From NCBI RefSeq assembly GCF_001854885.1, contig NZ_MDDV01000002.1, forward strand, positions 329,502-393,501: DNA of 64,000 bases, written 5' to 3'. The notes under the pieces are model-generated. The model saw only the letters and a list, made by a program, of their open reading frames with translations, made no database searches and was not told the DNA's origin. Both the position numbers and the translations under genes were made by a program. Numbering within the stretch: the first letter of the stretch is position 1; each line of letters starts with the position of its first letter. Positions 55,061-63,894 of the stretch are shown here, in pieces. Origin of the DNA: Ensifer sp. LCM 4579. Its GTDB lineage: Bacteria; Pseudomonadota; Alphaproteobacteria; Rhizobiales; Rhizobiaceae.

Positions 55061-56728
55061 ATGATGACCGAGGTACAAGAACTTCCCGAGCGCGAGAGCA
55101 TGGAATTCGACGTGGTGATCGTCGGAGCGGGTCCGGCCGGCCTTGCCGCAGCGATCCGGCTGAAGCAGGTCAATCCCGAGCTCTCCGTCGTCGTCCTGGA
55201 GAAGGGCGCCGAGGTCGGCGCGCATATCCTGTCCGGCGCCGTCGTCGACCCGATCGGCATCGACCGGCTGCTGCCGGATTGGCGAGAGGACCCCGATCAT
55301 CCCTTCAAGACGGAAGTGACGGACGACCATTTCCTCTTCCTTGGGCCCGCCGGGTCGGTTCGCCTGCCGAATTTCCTGATGCCGCCGCTGATGAACAATC
55401 ACGGCAACTACATCGTATCGCTTGGGCTCGTCTGTCGCTGGCTCGCCGCCAAGGCCGAGGAACTCGGCGTCGAGATCTATCCGGGCTTTGCCGCCACCGA
55501 AGTGCTTTACAATGACGAGGGCGCGGTGATCGGGGTTGCCACCGGCGACATGGGCATCGAGCGCTCCGGCGAGCCGGGGCCGAACTTCGCCCGCGGGATG
55601 GCGCTTCTCGGCAAGTATACCTTGATCGGCGAGGGCGTGCGCGGCTCGCTGGCCAAGCAATTGATCGCCAAGTACAAACTCGACGAAGGTCGCGACGTGC
55701 CGAAATTCGGCATCGGGCTGAAAGAGCTTTGGGAGGTGAAGCCGGAGAACCATAAACCCGGCCTCGTGCAACACTCCTTCGGCTGGCCGCTCGACATGAA
55801 GACCGGCGGCGGCTCATTCCTCTACCACCTCGAGGACAATCTCGTCGCCGTCGGCTTCGTCGTTCATCTCAATTACAAGAACCCCTATCTCTACCCCTTC
55901 GAGGAGTTCCAGCGCTTCAAGACGCACCCGGCGATCCGCGGCACCTTTGAAGGCGGCAAGCGTCTCTCCTATGGCGCCCGTGCCATCACCGAGGGCGGCT
56001 GGCAGTCGGTGCCGAAGCTCTCCTTCCCCGGCGGCGCGCTGATCGGCTGCTCGGCCGGCTTCGTCAACGTGCCGCGCATCAAGGGCAGCCACAATGCAGT
56101 GCTCTCGGGCATCCTTGCGGCGGAAAAGCTGGCGGATGCAATCGCGAGCGGCCGCGCCAATGACGAGCCGATCGAGATCGAGAAGGGCTGGCGCGACAGC
56201 GCCATCGGCCAGGACCTGAAAAAGGTCAGAAACGTCAAGCCGCTGTGGTCGCGCTTCGGCACGGCGGTCGGCGTCGCGCTAGGCGGCCTCGACATGTGGA
56301 CGAATACGCTTTTCGGTTTGTCCTTCTTCGGCACCCTGAAGCACGGCAAGACCGATGCGGCCTCGCTGGAGCCGGCGGCGAAGCATGAGAGGATCGACTA
56401 TCCGAAGCCGGATGGGGTTCTGACCTTCGACCGGCTCTCCTCGGTGTTCCTGTCGAACACCAATCACGAGGAGGACCAGCCGATCCACCTGCAGGTCAAG
56501 GACCCGGAACTGCAGAGACGCTCCGAACACGATGTCTTTGCCGGCCCCTCGACGCGCTACTGTCCGGCCGGCGTCTATGAATGGGTGGAGAAGGACGGCC
56601 AACCGACCTTCGTCATCAACGCCCAGAACTGCGTCCACTGCAAGACCTGCGACATCAAGGACCCGAACCAGAACATCAACTGGGTGCCGCCGCAAGGGGG
56701 CGAAGGCCCGGTCTATCCGAACATGTAA
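55061..56728 (+). CDS. Electron transfer flavoprotein-ubiquinone oxidoreductase
   Basis: A 555-residue ETF-QO. The FAD-binding motif is VVIVGAGPAGLAAAIRLKQ near residue 16. The quinone-binding and membrane-associated region includes GVRGSLAKQLIAKY and HSFGWPLDMKTGGGSFLYHLEDNLVAVGFV. The C-terminal 4Fe-4S domain has CPAGVYEW and CVHCKTCDIKDPNQNINWVPPQGGEGPVYPNM with all four cysteines. It passes electrons from ETF (fatty acid and amino acid oxidation) to ubiquinone at the inner membrane. The start has GGAGAGC upstream; the ATGs at 55061 and 55064 are equivalent. Confidence 0.95.
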   Translation: MMTEVQELPERESMEFDVVIVGAGPAGLAAAIRLKQVNPELSVVVLEKGAEVGAHILSGAVVDPIGIDRLLPDWREDPDHPFKTEVTDDHFLFLGPAGSVRLPNFLMPPLMNNHGNYIVSLGLVCRWLAAKAEELGVEIYPGFAATEVLYNDEGAVIGVATGDMGIERSGEPGPNFARGMALLGKYTLIGEGVRGSLAKQLIAKYKLDEGRDVPKFGIGLKELWEVKPENHKPGLVQHSFGWPLDMKTGGGSFLYHLEDNLVAVGFVVHLNYKNPYLYPFEEFQRFKTHPAIRGTFEGGKRLSYGARAITEGGWQSVPKLSFPGGALIGCSAGFVNVPRIKGSHNAVLSGILAAEKLADAIASGRANDEPIEIEKGWRDSAIGQDLKKVRNVKPLWSRFGTAVGVALGGLDMWTNTLFGLSFFGTLKHGKTDAASLEPAAKHERIDYPKPDGVLTFDRLSSVFLSNTNHEEDQPIHLQVKDPELQRRSEHDVFAGPSTRYCPAGVYEWVEKDGQPTFVINAQNCVHCKTCDIKDPNQNINWVPPQGGEGPVYPNM

Positions 56729-56737
56729 TGTTCGGGG

Positions 56738-56765
56738 CGAGCGGGGCCGCACGGAGCCCCGCTCG
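56738..56765 (+). terminator. Stem-loop after the ETF-QO gene
   Basis: CGAGCGGGGC and GCCCCGCTCG form a perfect ten-base stem with an eight-base loop, nine bases after the stop codon. Only TCTGAT follows, so termination may rely partly on Rho. Confidence 0.6.
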
Positions 56766-57098
56766 TCTGATAGGGCGCGAGGCGCTTTGGGAACGCCATC
56801 GAACGCGGAAACGGCTGCGGCGCCTCGGTCGGGCAGATTTGAAGTGAAGTTTTTCCGCCAAGGCCTTCAAATATCTATACGCATGACTAAGATGGCCGTC
56901 GGGGCGCTCGCTGACGCAAATGGGCAAGTGTTTGCCGGAAAAACTCGCTATCAGTGGCGATGGCCATTGATCGTGAGGATGGATAGGTGGCTTGCAGTTG
57001 CTTGCTCTACTTGGATTGGGCAGGCGTTGTTTCGATTTCCGCCCGCGGCGGTGGGGCGAGCGGCCTTGCAAAACATACCGTCTCAACAGAGGGAACCA
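56766..57098. other. Upstream region of the ABC binding-protein gene
   Basis: About 333 bases with no convincing gene. One open frame runs through it into the binding-protein gene but has non-coding composition. The AT-rich stretch 56860-56900 (TTCAAATATCTATACGCATG) is the best candidate for a promoter region. Confidence 0.4.
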
Positions 57099-58100
57099 AT
57101 GATGAAGAAGCTTCTTGCGACGACATTTCTTGCCGCTGGCCTGCTCGGGCTGGGCAGCGCTGCCTCGGCAGCGGAATGCGGCAACGTGACGATCGCCAAC
57201 ATGAACTGGCAGAGTGCCGAGGTTCTTGCAAATATCGACAAGTTCATCCTGACGGAGGGCTATGGTTGCGATGCCTCTCTGATCGTTGGCGATACGGTGC
57301 CGACCATCACCTCGATGATCGAGAAGGGCGAGCCGGACATTGCGCCGGAAGGCTGGGTCGATCTTCTGCCGGACGTCGTCAATCGCGGTCTTGAGGAAGG
57401 CAAGATCGTCGGCGCGGCGCTTGCGCTTTCCGACGGCGGCGTTCAGGGCTGGTGGATGCCGAAATATATCGCCGACGAGCATCCGGACATCAAGACGATC
57501 GACGACGTGCTGAAGCACAAGGAGCTCTTCCCGGCTCCGGAAGATCCGAGCAAGGGCGCCATCTACAACGGTCCGCAGGGCTGGGGCGGCACCGTGGTGA
57601 CGACGCAGCTCTACAAGGCCTATGACGCCGACGAGGCAGGCTTTACGCTTGTCGATACCGGTTCCGCCGCCGGCCTCGACGGTTCGATCGCCAAGGCCTA
57701 CGAGCGCAAGGAAGGCTGGGTCGGCTATTACTGGGCTCCGACGGCGCTGCTCGGCAAGTACGAGATGGTCAAGCTCGACCACGGCGTTCCCGCCGATCCT
57801 GCCGAGTGGAAGCGCTGCAACACGGTTGCGGATTGCCCGGACCCGAAGAAGAACGATTGGCCGAAGGACAAGGTCCAGACGCTGGTGACGAAGGAGTTCG
57901 CCGATCGCGCCGGACCTGTCATGGATTACCTCAATACCCGCGCCTGGCCGAACGACGTGGTCAACAAGCTGATGGCTTGGATGACGGACAATCAGGCGAG
58001 CGGCGAGGAGGGTGCCGAGCACTTCCTCGAGGAGAATGAGGTCATCTGGACCAAGTGGGTTTCTCCGGAGGTCGCCGAGAAGGTCAAGGCCGCCCTCTGA
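57099..58100 (+). CDS. Betaine/choline-type ABC transporter substrate-binding protein
   Basis: A 333-residue periplasmic protein of the OpuAC/ProX family. Signal peptide residues are about 2-24 (ending GSAASAAEC). The mature protein starts with GNVTIANMNWQSAEVLANIDKFILTEGYGCDASLIVGDTVPTITSMIEKGEPDIAPEGWVD, typical of quaternary-amine binders. Trp-rich segments (QGWWMPKYI, NGPQGWGGT, EGWVGYYWAP) may form the aromatic cage. The exact ligand (glycine betaine, proline betaine, choline or a related compound) cannot be read from sequence. A strong terminator separates it from the permease gene. Confidence 0.9.
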   Translation: MMKKLLATTFLAAGLLGLGSAASAAECGNVTIANMNWQSAEVLANIDKFILTEGYGCDASLIVGDTVPTITSMIEKGEPDIAPEGWVDLLPDVVNRGLEEGKIVGAALALSDGGVQGWWMPKYIADEHPDIKTIDDVLKHKELFPAPEDPSKGAIYNGPQGWGGTVVTTQLYKAYDADEAGFTLVDTGSAAGLDGSIAKAYERKEGWVGYYWAPTALLGKYEMVKLDHGVPADPAEWKRCNTVADCPDPKKNDWPKDKVQTLVTKEFADRAGPVMDYLNTRAWPNDVVNKLMAWMTDNQASGEEGAEHFLEENEVIWTKWVSPEVAEKVKAAL

Positions 58101-58118
58101 TCCGCGTCCGTTGATATG

Positions 58119-58152
58119 GAGCGGCGCGCCGGCCTGCGCGCCGCTCGCTTTT
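58119..58152 (+). terminator. Strong hairpin between binding-protein and permease genes
   Basis: GAGCGGCGCGC and GCGCGCCGCTC form a perfect 11-base stem with a six-base loop, followed by GCTTTTC. In ABC operons such hairpins keep the binding protein in excess over the membrane subunits by partial termination and mRNA protection. Confidence 0.7.
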
Positions 58153-58276
58153 CATGGGCTGCGAGGCAGCCCGACCGAGGTGCAGTGGCCGTTGCGTTCC
58201 TGAGACGCGCGGCGCTGTCGGCGGCCGATAAGAAGAAAGAGCGTGCCGCTCTGACACCATGCGAAGGGGAATCGAG

Positions 58277-59164
58277 ATGGAATGGTTGACCAAATTTCCG
58301 CACATGGACGATAACCGGCTTCGGGAACTCAAGAAGCTGATCGACGACGGATTTCGGACTTTCACGCGGGCCTATGGCGACGCCATCGAGAGCTTTTTCG
58401 AGCCGCTGCAATTCTTCCTCATCCAGTCCGAGCGCTTTCTGACGCGTACGCCATGGCCGGTCATTCTGATCCTGATCGCGCTCATCGCCTGGTTTGCCAG
58501 CCGCAATTGGAAGATCGTCGCTGGCTGCGTCGGCACCATGCTGGCCATCGGCTATTTCGACATGTGGGACGACACGATGAAGACGATCTCGATGATCTTC
58601 GTCTGTACCGTGCTGTCGATCGCCATCGGCATTCCGATCGGCATCATCATGTCTCGTTCAGACCGGTTCCAGAGCGTGGTCAATCCTGTGCTCGATGTGA
58701 TGCAGACGATGCCGAGTTTCGTCTATCTCATTCCGGTGGTGATGCTGCTCGGCATCGGCAAGGTGCCGGGCCTGATCGCCGTCGTCATCTACGCCATTCC
58801 GCCGATGATCCGCCTCACCAATCTCGGCATTCGCCTGGTCGACAAGGACGTGCTCGAGGCGGCGGACGCCTTCGGCTCCTCCAACTGGCAGAAGCTGAAG
58901 AACGTCCAGATGCCGCTGGCGCTGCCGACGATCATGGCGGGCATCAACCAGACGATCATGATGGCTCTCGCCATGGTGGTCATTGCCTCGATGATCGGCG
59001 TTCAGGGCCTCGGTCAGCCGGTCTTGAAAGCTATCGCCAACCAGTACTTCACGCTCGGCATTTTCAACGGCATGGCCATCGTCGGTATCGCCATCATCTT
59101 CGACCGCGTCAGTCAGGCCTATGGACGCCGTCTGCAGCGGCATCTCGAAATCGTCCACGGCTGA
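58277..59164 (+). CDS. Betaine/choline-type ABC transporter permease
   Basis: A 295-residue permease of the ProW/OpuAB type. An N-terminal cytoplasmic amphipathic part (about 1-55) precedes six or seven helices, with the ATPase-contact EAA loop DVLEAADAFGSSNWQKLKNVQMPLALPTIMAGINQTIMMALAMVVIASMIG near residue 195. I chose the ATG at 58277 with AGGGGA upstream; an in-frame ATG at 58259 is possible. No ATP-binding subunit follows: the next gene, after a palindromic repeat, is a lipid kinase. Confidence 0.9.
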   Translation: MEWLTKFPHMDDNRLRELKKLIDDGFRTFTRAYGDAIESFFEPLQFFLIQSERFLTRTPWPVILILIALIAWFASRNWKIVAGCVGTMLAIGYFDMWDDTMKTISMIFVCTVLSIAIGIPIGIIMSRSDRFQSVVNPVLDVMQTMPSFVYLIPVVMLLGIGKVPGLIAVVIYAIPPMIRLTNLGIRLVDKDVLEAADAFGSSNWQKLKNVQMPLALPTIMAGINQTIMMALAMVVIASMIGVQGLGQPVLKAIANQYFTLGIFNGMAIVGIAIIFDRVSQAYGRRLQRHLEIVHG

Positions 59165-59175
59165 GTCGCGCGACC

Positions 59176-59246
59176 ACAGCGCCGCGCTTTTTGGGCGCGC
59201 AAAGGTCGCTGTAGCGCTTTGAATTGCTGCATGCAGTAGGAGCGGC
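59176..59246. repeat. RIME-like repeat, inverted orientation
   Basis: CACAGCGCCGCGC...GCGCGCAAAGGTCGCTGT forms a long imperfect stem. It is followed by AGCGCTTTGAATTGCTGCATGCAG, which is the reverse complement of the corresponding part of the repeat at 38646-38746 with few differences. It lies 11 bases after the permease stop. The remaining 170 bases to the next gene show nothing else. Confidence 0.7.
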
Positions 59247-59416
59247 CCGAGGCTTCGGTCTCGGGCCGCTTTTCCCTTCCAGCCTCATCTCCCGCGAGGA
59301 TCGCACCTGACCTCTGGAAACGGTCTCCGCAGCGCTTATCTCAGATGGCTGAAGCGCGTCGGGATCAAGCGCCATCAGTCGGTAGACGCCCCGGCTAACG
59401 GAGACTGTGGCCATTC

Positions 59417-60361
59417 ATGAAAGTCAAAGCCATCTTCAATCGCGATGGGGGAACATTTCGCACGACCGATATGGGGGCCTATGGCAGGCGGGTCGAGGAA
59501 GCCTTCCGTGCCGCCGGTCACACGATAGAGATAGACATCGTCTCGTCGGATGGAATGCTCGAGGCACTGGAGACGGCCTGCCGGCGCGGCGATCTCGATG
59601 CGATCATTGCGGGCGGCGGCGACGGCACCATCTCCGCCGCGGCCGGCATTGCCTGGCGAAGCGGCATGCCGCTCGGCATCATCCCGGCGGGCACCATGAA
59701 CCTTTTCGCCCGCTCGCTGAAACTGCCGATCGATATCTGGAAGGTACCGGAGGTGCTGGCAAGAGGAACGATCATCGATGGCGACATCGGCAGTGCCGAC
59801 GGCCGGGCCTTCGTGCATCAATTCTCGATGGGACTACACGCGCGCCTGGTGCGCTACCGCAATGCCTTTCGCTTCGCCTCGCGGCTCGGGAAAATCGGTG
59901 CCAGCACGCGCGCCGCGATCGGCGTCATTCTCAATCCGCCGGATTTCGAGATCGAGTTCGACGCCGACGGGCACCGCGAACTCCGGCATGTCTCGCATAT
60001 CTCGGTCTCGAACAACCATTTCGGTCACGCAACGCTGATGTATGCGGATGACGTGACGGCCGGGCACCTCGGCTTCTACACGGCCCCCCCGTTGACCTCC
60101 GCAGGCGTTGCGAAACTGGCCTTCGATATCCTGCGCGGACGTTTCCGTGCGAGCCCGCTGATCACGGAGATGAGCGCGCTCGCGGTCGACCTGCACTTTC
60201 CCAAGGTGGATCGCAAGATCAATTGCGTGGTCGATGGCGAACTGCTCCCGATCAGACAGCGCGATGTCTCCCTTCGCATCCACCCGGGCGAACTGAAGCT
60301 GCTGGTCGGCACGATCGACGGCGATCCTCCCGTTTCCGCTTACTCGTCGACCCAGATGTAG
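59417..60361 (+). CDS. YegS/DGK-family lipid kinase
   Basis: A 314-residue protein with the diacylglycerol kinase catalytic domain. The ATP-binding GGGDGTISAAAGIAWRSG is near residue 75, GIIPAGTMNLFARSL near 94, and a second domain includes GEL and LRIHPGELKLLVG at the end. Members phosphorylate diacylglycerol or related lipids at the membrane. The 3' end overlaps the convergent GT39 gene by 22 bases. Confidence 0.88.
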   Translation: MKVKAIFNRDGGTFRTTDMGAYGRRVEEAFRAAGHTIEIDIVSSDGMLEALETACRRGDLDAIIAGGGDGTISAAAGIAWRSGMPLGIIPAGTMNLFARSLKLPIDIWKVPEVLARGTIIDGDIGSADGRAFVHQFSMGLHARLVRYRNAFRFASRLGKIGASTRAAIGVILNPPDFEIEFDADGHRELRHVSHISVSNNHFGHATLMYADDVTAGHLGFYTAPPLTSAGVAKLAFDILRGRFRASPLITEMSALAVDLHFPKVDRKINCVVDGELLPIRQRDVSLRIHPGELKLLVGTIDGDPPVSAYSSTQM

Positions 60362-61827
60362 TGGAATCCGTACCGGTCCGCCTCGGAACCGTAGAGGTAG
60401 GGCAGGGCGAGTTCGCGTGGCGTCGTGCCGGACACCACCACGCCCAATGCATTGAGCGTCTGCTTCAGCGGATCGGGTAGCTGCGGCTGCGCGTCCGCCT
60501 TGTCGTGCCAGACCACCAGAAGCGGCCGCTTCGCGGCGTCGCCTGCGATCGTATCCATGCGCGAGGGCATCGCCACCGTCGCACTTGCGAACTGCGTTCG
60601 CAAGTTGCCCGCGACCTGCTTGTCGTTGGTGAGCACGAAGCTGGGCTGTTGTCCCTCCGACGTTTCGATCGCTTCCGCAAAACGGGCGTAGGGTATGTTC
60701 AACCGCGAATAATCGCCGAACCAGGGCCGCACGACGGCGCGTCCGGAGACGATGACGAGCGCTCCAAGCGCGATCGTCGCGATCAGCGACGCAAAGAGCT
60801 TGAAGCCCGGCATCGGGCCGATCTTTGCCGCCTCGATCTTCAGGCAGAGATAGAGCGGCAGCAGGAGCAGATAGAGAACCAGCCATTTCTCGCGGATGTG
60901 GGTCGCCGCGACGCCGAGCACGATCAGGAGGACCGCCAGGAATGAGAGCGCAATGGTCCGGCCGATGATGCGGGTCCACAGGCTTTCAGCCCGCCACACC
61001 AGGAGGACTTTGCCGCGGACGACAAGTGCAAACAGGATAACGGTGACGAAACTGCCGCCGATCACGGCGGAAACCAGCGCGGAGACGCCGTGGAACGTTT
61101 GAAGAAGACGTCCTTCCGCCTCGCGCTCTTTCATTTCGTTCAAGGTCCCGGCCGCGGCCGCGTCAAGATTTTGCAGAACCCAGATTCCGTGAGGGAGCGC
61201 GATCAAGGCAGCGACGGCGACCGCGGCCAGGATCCGCCAGTCGAAGATGCGGGCGCGCAGCTCCCGTTCCGGCAGGATGGCGATGATCGCCGCTATGGGG
61301 ACCAGGACGAAATTGTATTTGGAGATTGCGCCGATGCCGACGGCGAGGCCGGTCAGGAGATAGGCGGCAAGGCTTGGACGCGTGAGCGTTCGGAGAAAGC
61401 CGTAGAGGAAGAGCGAGACGGCAAAAAGCGCAGCTACCGTGTGCGACAGATCCCGCTGCGCGAGCAGGAAGACAGGCGGCAGGCTCAAGACGCCGAGCAT
61501 TGCCATGGCGGCGAGGCGCCGGTCCTGAAGCACGAGGCGCGCAGCAAGTCCGTAGAAGAGGCAGCAGAGGAACAACAGCCCGTTCTTCAGCACCGTCATG
61601 GTCGCCAGTGACGGGCCGATCGCCTGCGAGAGCCCATATTGCAGCCAATTGTAGAACGGCGCCTGCGGACCATATCCGAGTTGCAGGAACTGCGACAGGA
61701 ACGCCTGCTCCGATTCGTCGATCTCGAGCGAATTCGAGATTGCCAGACGCAAGGCGATGCACAGCAGGAAATAGCCTGCCAATGCGCCGACAACCGCATT
61801 CGGCCGACGTTCGACGATGTCAAGCAT
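60340..61827 (-). CDS. GT39-type (ArnT-like) membrane glycosyltransferase
   Basis: A 495-residue protein with 10-12 helices. The N-terminal part has SLEIDESEQAFLSQFLQLGYGPQAPFYNWLQYG, the acidic periplasmic loop used by polyprenyl-phosphate-sugar-dependent transferases. Later loops are QRDLSHTVAALFAVS and ISKYNFVL. It probably transfers a sugar from a polyprenyl carrier to an envelope glycan or lipid. The ATG at 61827 overlaps the GT2 stop by eight bases, so the two genes are coupled. The substrate is unknown. Confidence 0.85.
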   Translation of the reverse strand: MLDIVERRPNAVVGALAGYFLLCIALRLAISNSLEIDESEQAFLSQFLQLGYGPQAPFYNWLQYGLSQAIGPSLATMTVLKNGLLFLCCLFYGLAARLVLQDRRLAAMAMLGVLSLPPVFLLAQRDLSHTVAALFAVSLFLYGFLRTLTRPSLAAYLLTGLAVGIGAISKYNFVLVPIAAIIAILPERELRARIFDWRILAAVAVAALIALPHGIWVLQNLDAAAAGTLNEMKEREAEGRLLQTFHGVSALVSAVIGGSFVTVILFALVVRGKVLLVWRAESLWTRIIGRTIALSFLAVLLIVLGVAATHIREKWLVLYLLLLPLYLCLKIEAAKIGPMPGFKLFASLIATIALGALVIVSGRAVVRPWFGDYSRLNIPYARFAEAIETSEGQQPSFVLTNDKQVAGNLRTQFASATVAMPSRMDTIAGDAAKRPLLVVWHDKADAQPQLPDPLKQTLNALGVVVSGTTPRELALPYLYGSEADRYGFHYIWVDE

Positions 61828-62839
61828 GCGGCGGTTCCGGCTCGAACACCTGCCGCACGATGTAATTTGTCGTTTCATCGTCCCGGAAATAGGCGCGGGC
61901 CATCATTTCCGCGAGAATGCCGGTCGTGATGAGTTGCACCGAGGAGAGGAACAGCATGACACCGACCATGAGCATCGGGCGGTCGCCGATGTCGTTGCCG
62001 AGGATGAACTTGTCAAAGGCGAGATAGGCGAGAATGAGCCCGCTCACGCCGCCAGCAGCAAGCCCGATCGAGCCGAAGAAATGGCCGGGACGCGCCTTGT
62101 AGCGCATGAAGAACAGAACCGCGAGCAGGTCGAGGATGACGCGGAATGTCCGTGAGATTCCGTATTTGGACGCGCCGAAGTGGCGGGCATGATGCGTCAC
62201 GGGCATTTCGCCTATCCGGCTGCTGGGGACGACACCGGCCACCCAGGCAGGGATGAAGCGATGCATTTCGCCCATGAGCTTCACCTGCTTGATGACCGTG
62301 CTGCGATAGATTTTCAGGCTGCAGCCATAGTCGTGCAGCTTGACGCCGGTAATCTTGCCGATCAGGAAGTTGGCGCACCAGGAGGGGATCTTCCGAAACA
62401 GGAGACCGTCCCGGCGGTTCTTCCGCCAGCCGACCAGCAGATCGAGTTCCCGCTCCTCGATCGCCGCGACCATTGCGGGAATGTCCTTGGGATCGTTTTG
62501 CAGGTCGCCATCAAGCGTCGCGATCAGCCGTCCGGCAGCGGCGTCGATCCCCGCCTGCATCGCGGCCGTCTGGCCAAAGTTCTTCTGCAATTCGATGATC
62601 CGCAGGCGCAGGCCCGGCTGCAAAAGCTCCTTGCGCGCATTCGGCAGGGTCCGGTCGGTACTGCCGTCGTCGACCAGGATCAGTTCCCACGCCTTGCCGA
62701 ATCCAGCCATTGCGTCGCGAATACGGGCGACGAGCGGCTGGACGCTGTCCTCCTCGTTGAACACCGGCACGACGATGGAAAGCTCAGCGGCTTCCAAAAC
62801 GGCAGCCATTGCTTGCGCGGGTTCTTCCAACTTGTTCAC
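61820..62839 (-). CDS. GT2 family polyprenyl-phosphate glycosyltransferase (ArnC/DPM1-like)
   Basis: A 339-residue protein. The catalytic domain has LSIVVPVFNEEDSVQPLV, ILVDDGSTDRT and the DxD-type IATLDGDLQNDPKDIPAM, with QKNFGQTAAMQAGIDAA between. Two C-terminal helices (about 250-310) anchor it. It should charge undecaprenyl phosphate with a sugar that the downstream GT39 enzyme uses. The pairing GT2-GT39 is typical of lipid A, lipopolysaccharide or glycan modification pathways. It is divergent from the UPF0104 gene, with 98 bases between starts. Confidence 0.9.
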   Translation of the reverse strand: MNKLEEPAQAMAAVLEAAELSIVVPVFNEEDSVQPLVARIRDAMAGFGKAWELILVDDGSTDRTLPNARKELLQPGLRLRIIELQKNFGQTAAMQAGIDAAAGRLIATLDGDLQNDPKDIPAMVAAIEERELDLLVGWRKNRRDGLLFRKIPSWCANFLIGKITGVKLHDYGCSLKIYRSTVIKQVKLMGEMHRFIPAWVAGVVPSSRIGEMPVTHHARHFGASKYGISRTFRVILDLLAVLFFMRYKARPGHFFGSIGLAAGGVSGLILAYLAFDKFILGNDIGDRPMLMVGVMLFLSSVQLITTGILAEMMARAYFRDDETTNYIVRQVFEPEPPHA

Positions 62840-62937
62840 GAGCGGTCTCTCCGGTGTTCCGTTGCTGGCTTTCTTGCACAGTTGACGGTAGTAACCAACA
62901 GGTATCGCATCGCTCGGGCAGAGGAAATCGGCATCTC

Positions 62938-63894
62938 ATGAATTCGGACCGACAGTGCCGTCGGCAGTCGTGGCTTGTGCGCAACCGCATGGCACTGATT
63001 TCCGTGGCGGCCGTCGCGGTCTACGCCGTCTTCGTCGAGTGGATCTGGGGATGGCTCACCTTGATGCGGCAATGGACCGAGGTCGGCGCAACGCCCATAC
63101 TCTCGGCGCTGGCGCTTCTCATCGCCACCTACTTCGTTCGCTGCTACCGAATTTACGACTATTTTCCCGAACAGACTCGCGGTCGGTTCCTGACGCTTCT
63201 GCGCGTTACCCAGACCCATAATCTCCTCAACATCATGCTGCCATTCAGAGCCGGGGAAACGAGCTTCCCGCTACTGATGCGCACCGAGTTCGGCGTTCCG
63301 CTGTTGCGCGGCACCTCGGCGCTGCTCGTCATGCGGCTGCTCGACCTGCATGCGCTCGTCATCGTCGCTGCGATCGGCCTCGTGCTCGGGCGGAGCCGGC
63401 AGGCGGCCTGGTGGCTCCTCTGGCTGCTGGCATTCTTCTCGCCACTCGCATTCTTTCTGCTGAAGGCAAGAGTTCTTGCCGTGGCGCGCCGATTGACGCC
63501 TGGCAGGCTCGAGCCCTATTTCGCCGAGATCGAGGCCGGTCTGCCGGAACATGTTTCGGCATTCCTGCGGGCCTGGGCGATGACGATCCTGAATTGGGCG
63601 GTCAAGGTGGCGATTCTCGCCTGGGTGCTCGCGATCATGGGCGTGGCGCCCTTTGCCGCCTCCTTCGGAGGGGCGCTCGGAGGCGAACTGTCGTCCGTTC
63701 TTCCGGTGCATGCGCCGGCAGGCGTCGGCACCTATGCGGCGGCGATCGTTGCCGGTGCGATGTCGTTCGGCGCAGCCGGCGATCCCGCGGCGCTTGGCAT
63801 GCTCGGGCGCGCGAGCGTCAATGCGCACCTGCTCGTCATCGTCTCGGCAGTGGTCGGCACGCTGTTGTCGCTGGCGCTGAAGCCGAAAGCCTGA
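62938..63894 (+). CDS. UPF0104 / LPG-synthase-TM family membrane protein
   Basis: A 318-residue integral membrane protein with about eight helices. Characteristic parts are HNLLNIMLPFRAGETSFPLLMRTEFGVPLLRGTSALLVMRLLDL near residue 95 and SSVLPVHAPAGVGTYAAAIVAGAMSFG near 255, matching the lysylphosphatidylglycerol-synthase transmembrane region family (often found beside GT2/GT39 genes). It lacks the aminoacyl-transferase domain, so it is not itself MprF. A role in lipid or glycan transport is inferred from context. Confidence 0.85.
   Translation: MNSDRQCRRQSWLVRNRMALISVAAVAVYAVFVEWIWGWLTLMRQWTEVGATPILSALALLIATYFVRCYRIYDYFPEQTRGRFLTLLRVTQTHNLLNIMLPFRAGETSFPLLMRTEFGVPLLRGTSALLVMRLLDLHALVIVAAIGLVLGRSRQAAWWLLWLLAFFSPLAFFLLKARVLAVARRLTPGRLEPYFAEIEAGLPEHVSAFLRAWAMTILNWAVKVAILAWVLAIMGVAPFAASFGGALGGELSSVLPVHAPAGVGTYAAAIVAGAMSFGAAGDPAALGMLGRASVNAHLLVIVSAVVGTLLSLALKPKA

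Noticed and set aside
56676..58022. Minus-strand 448-codon frame opposite the ABC binding protein
   Set aside because: Antisense to a conserved gene; it also spans a terminator and an intergenic gap, which is typical of chance frames.
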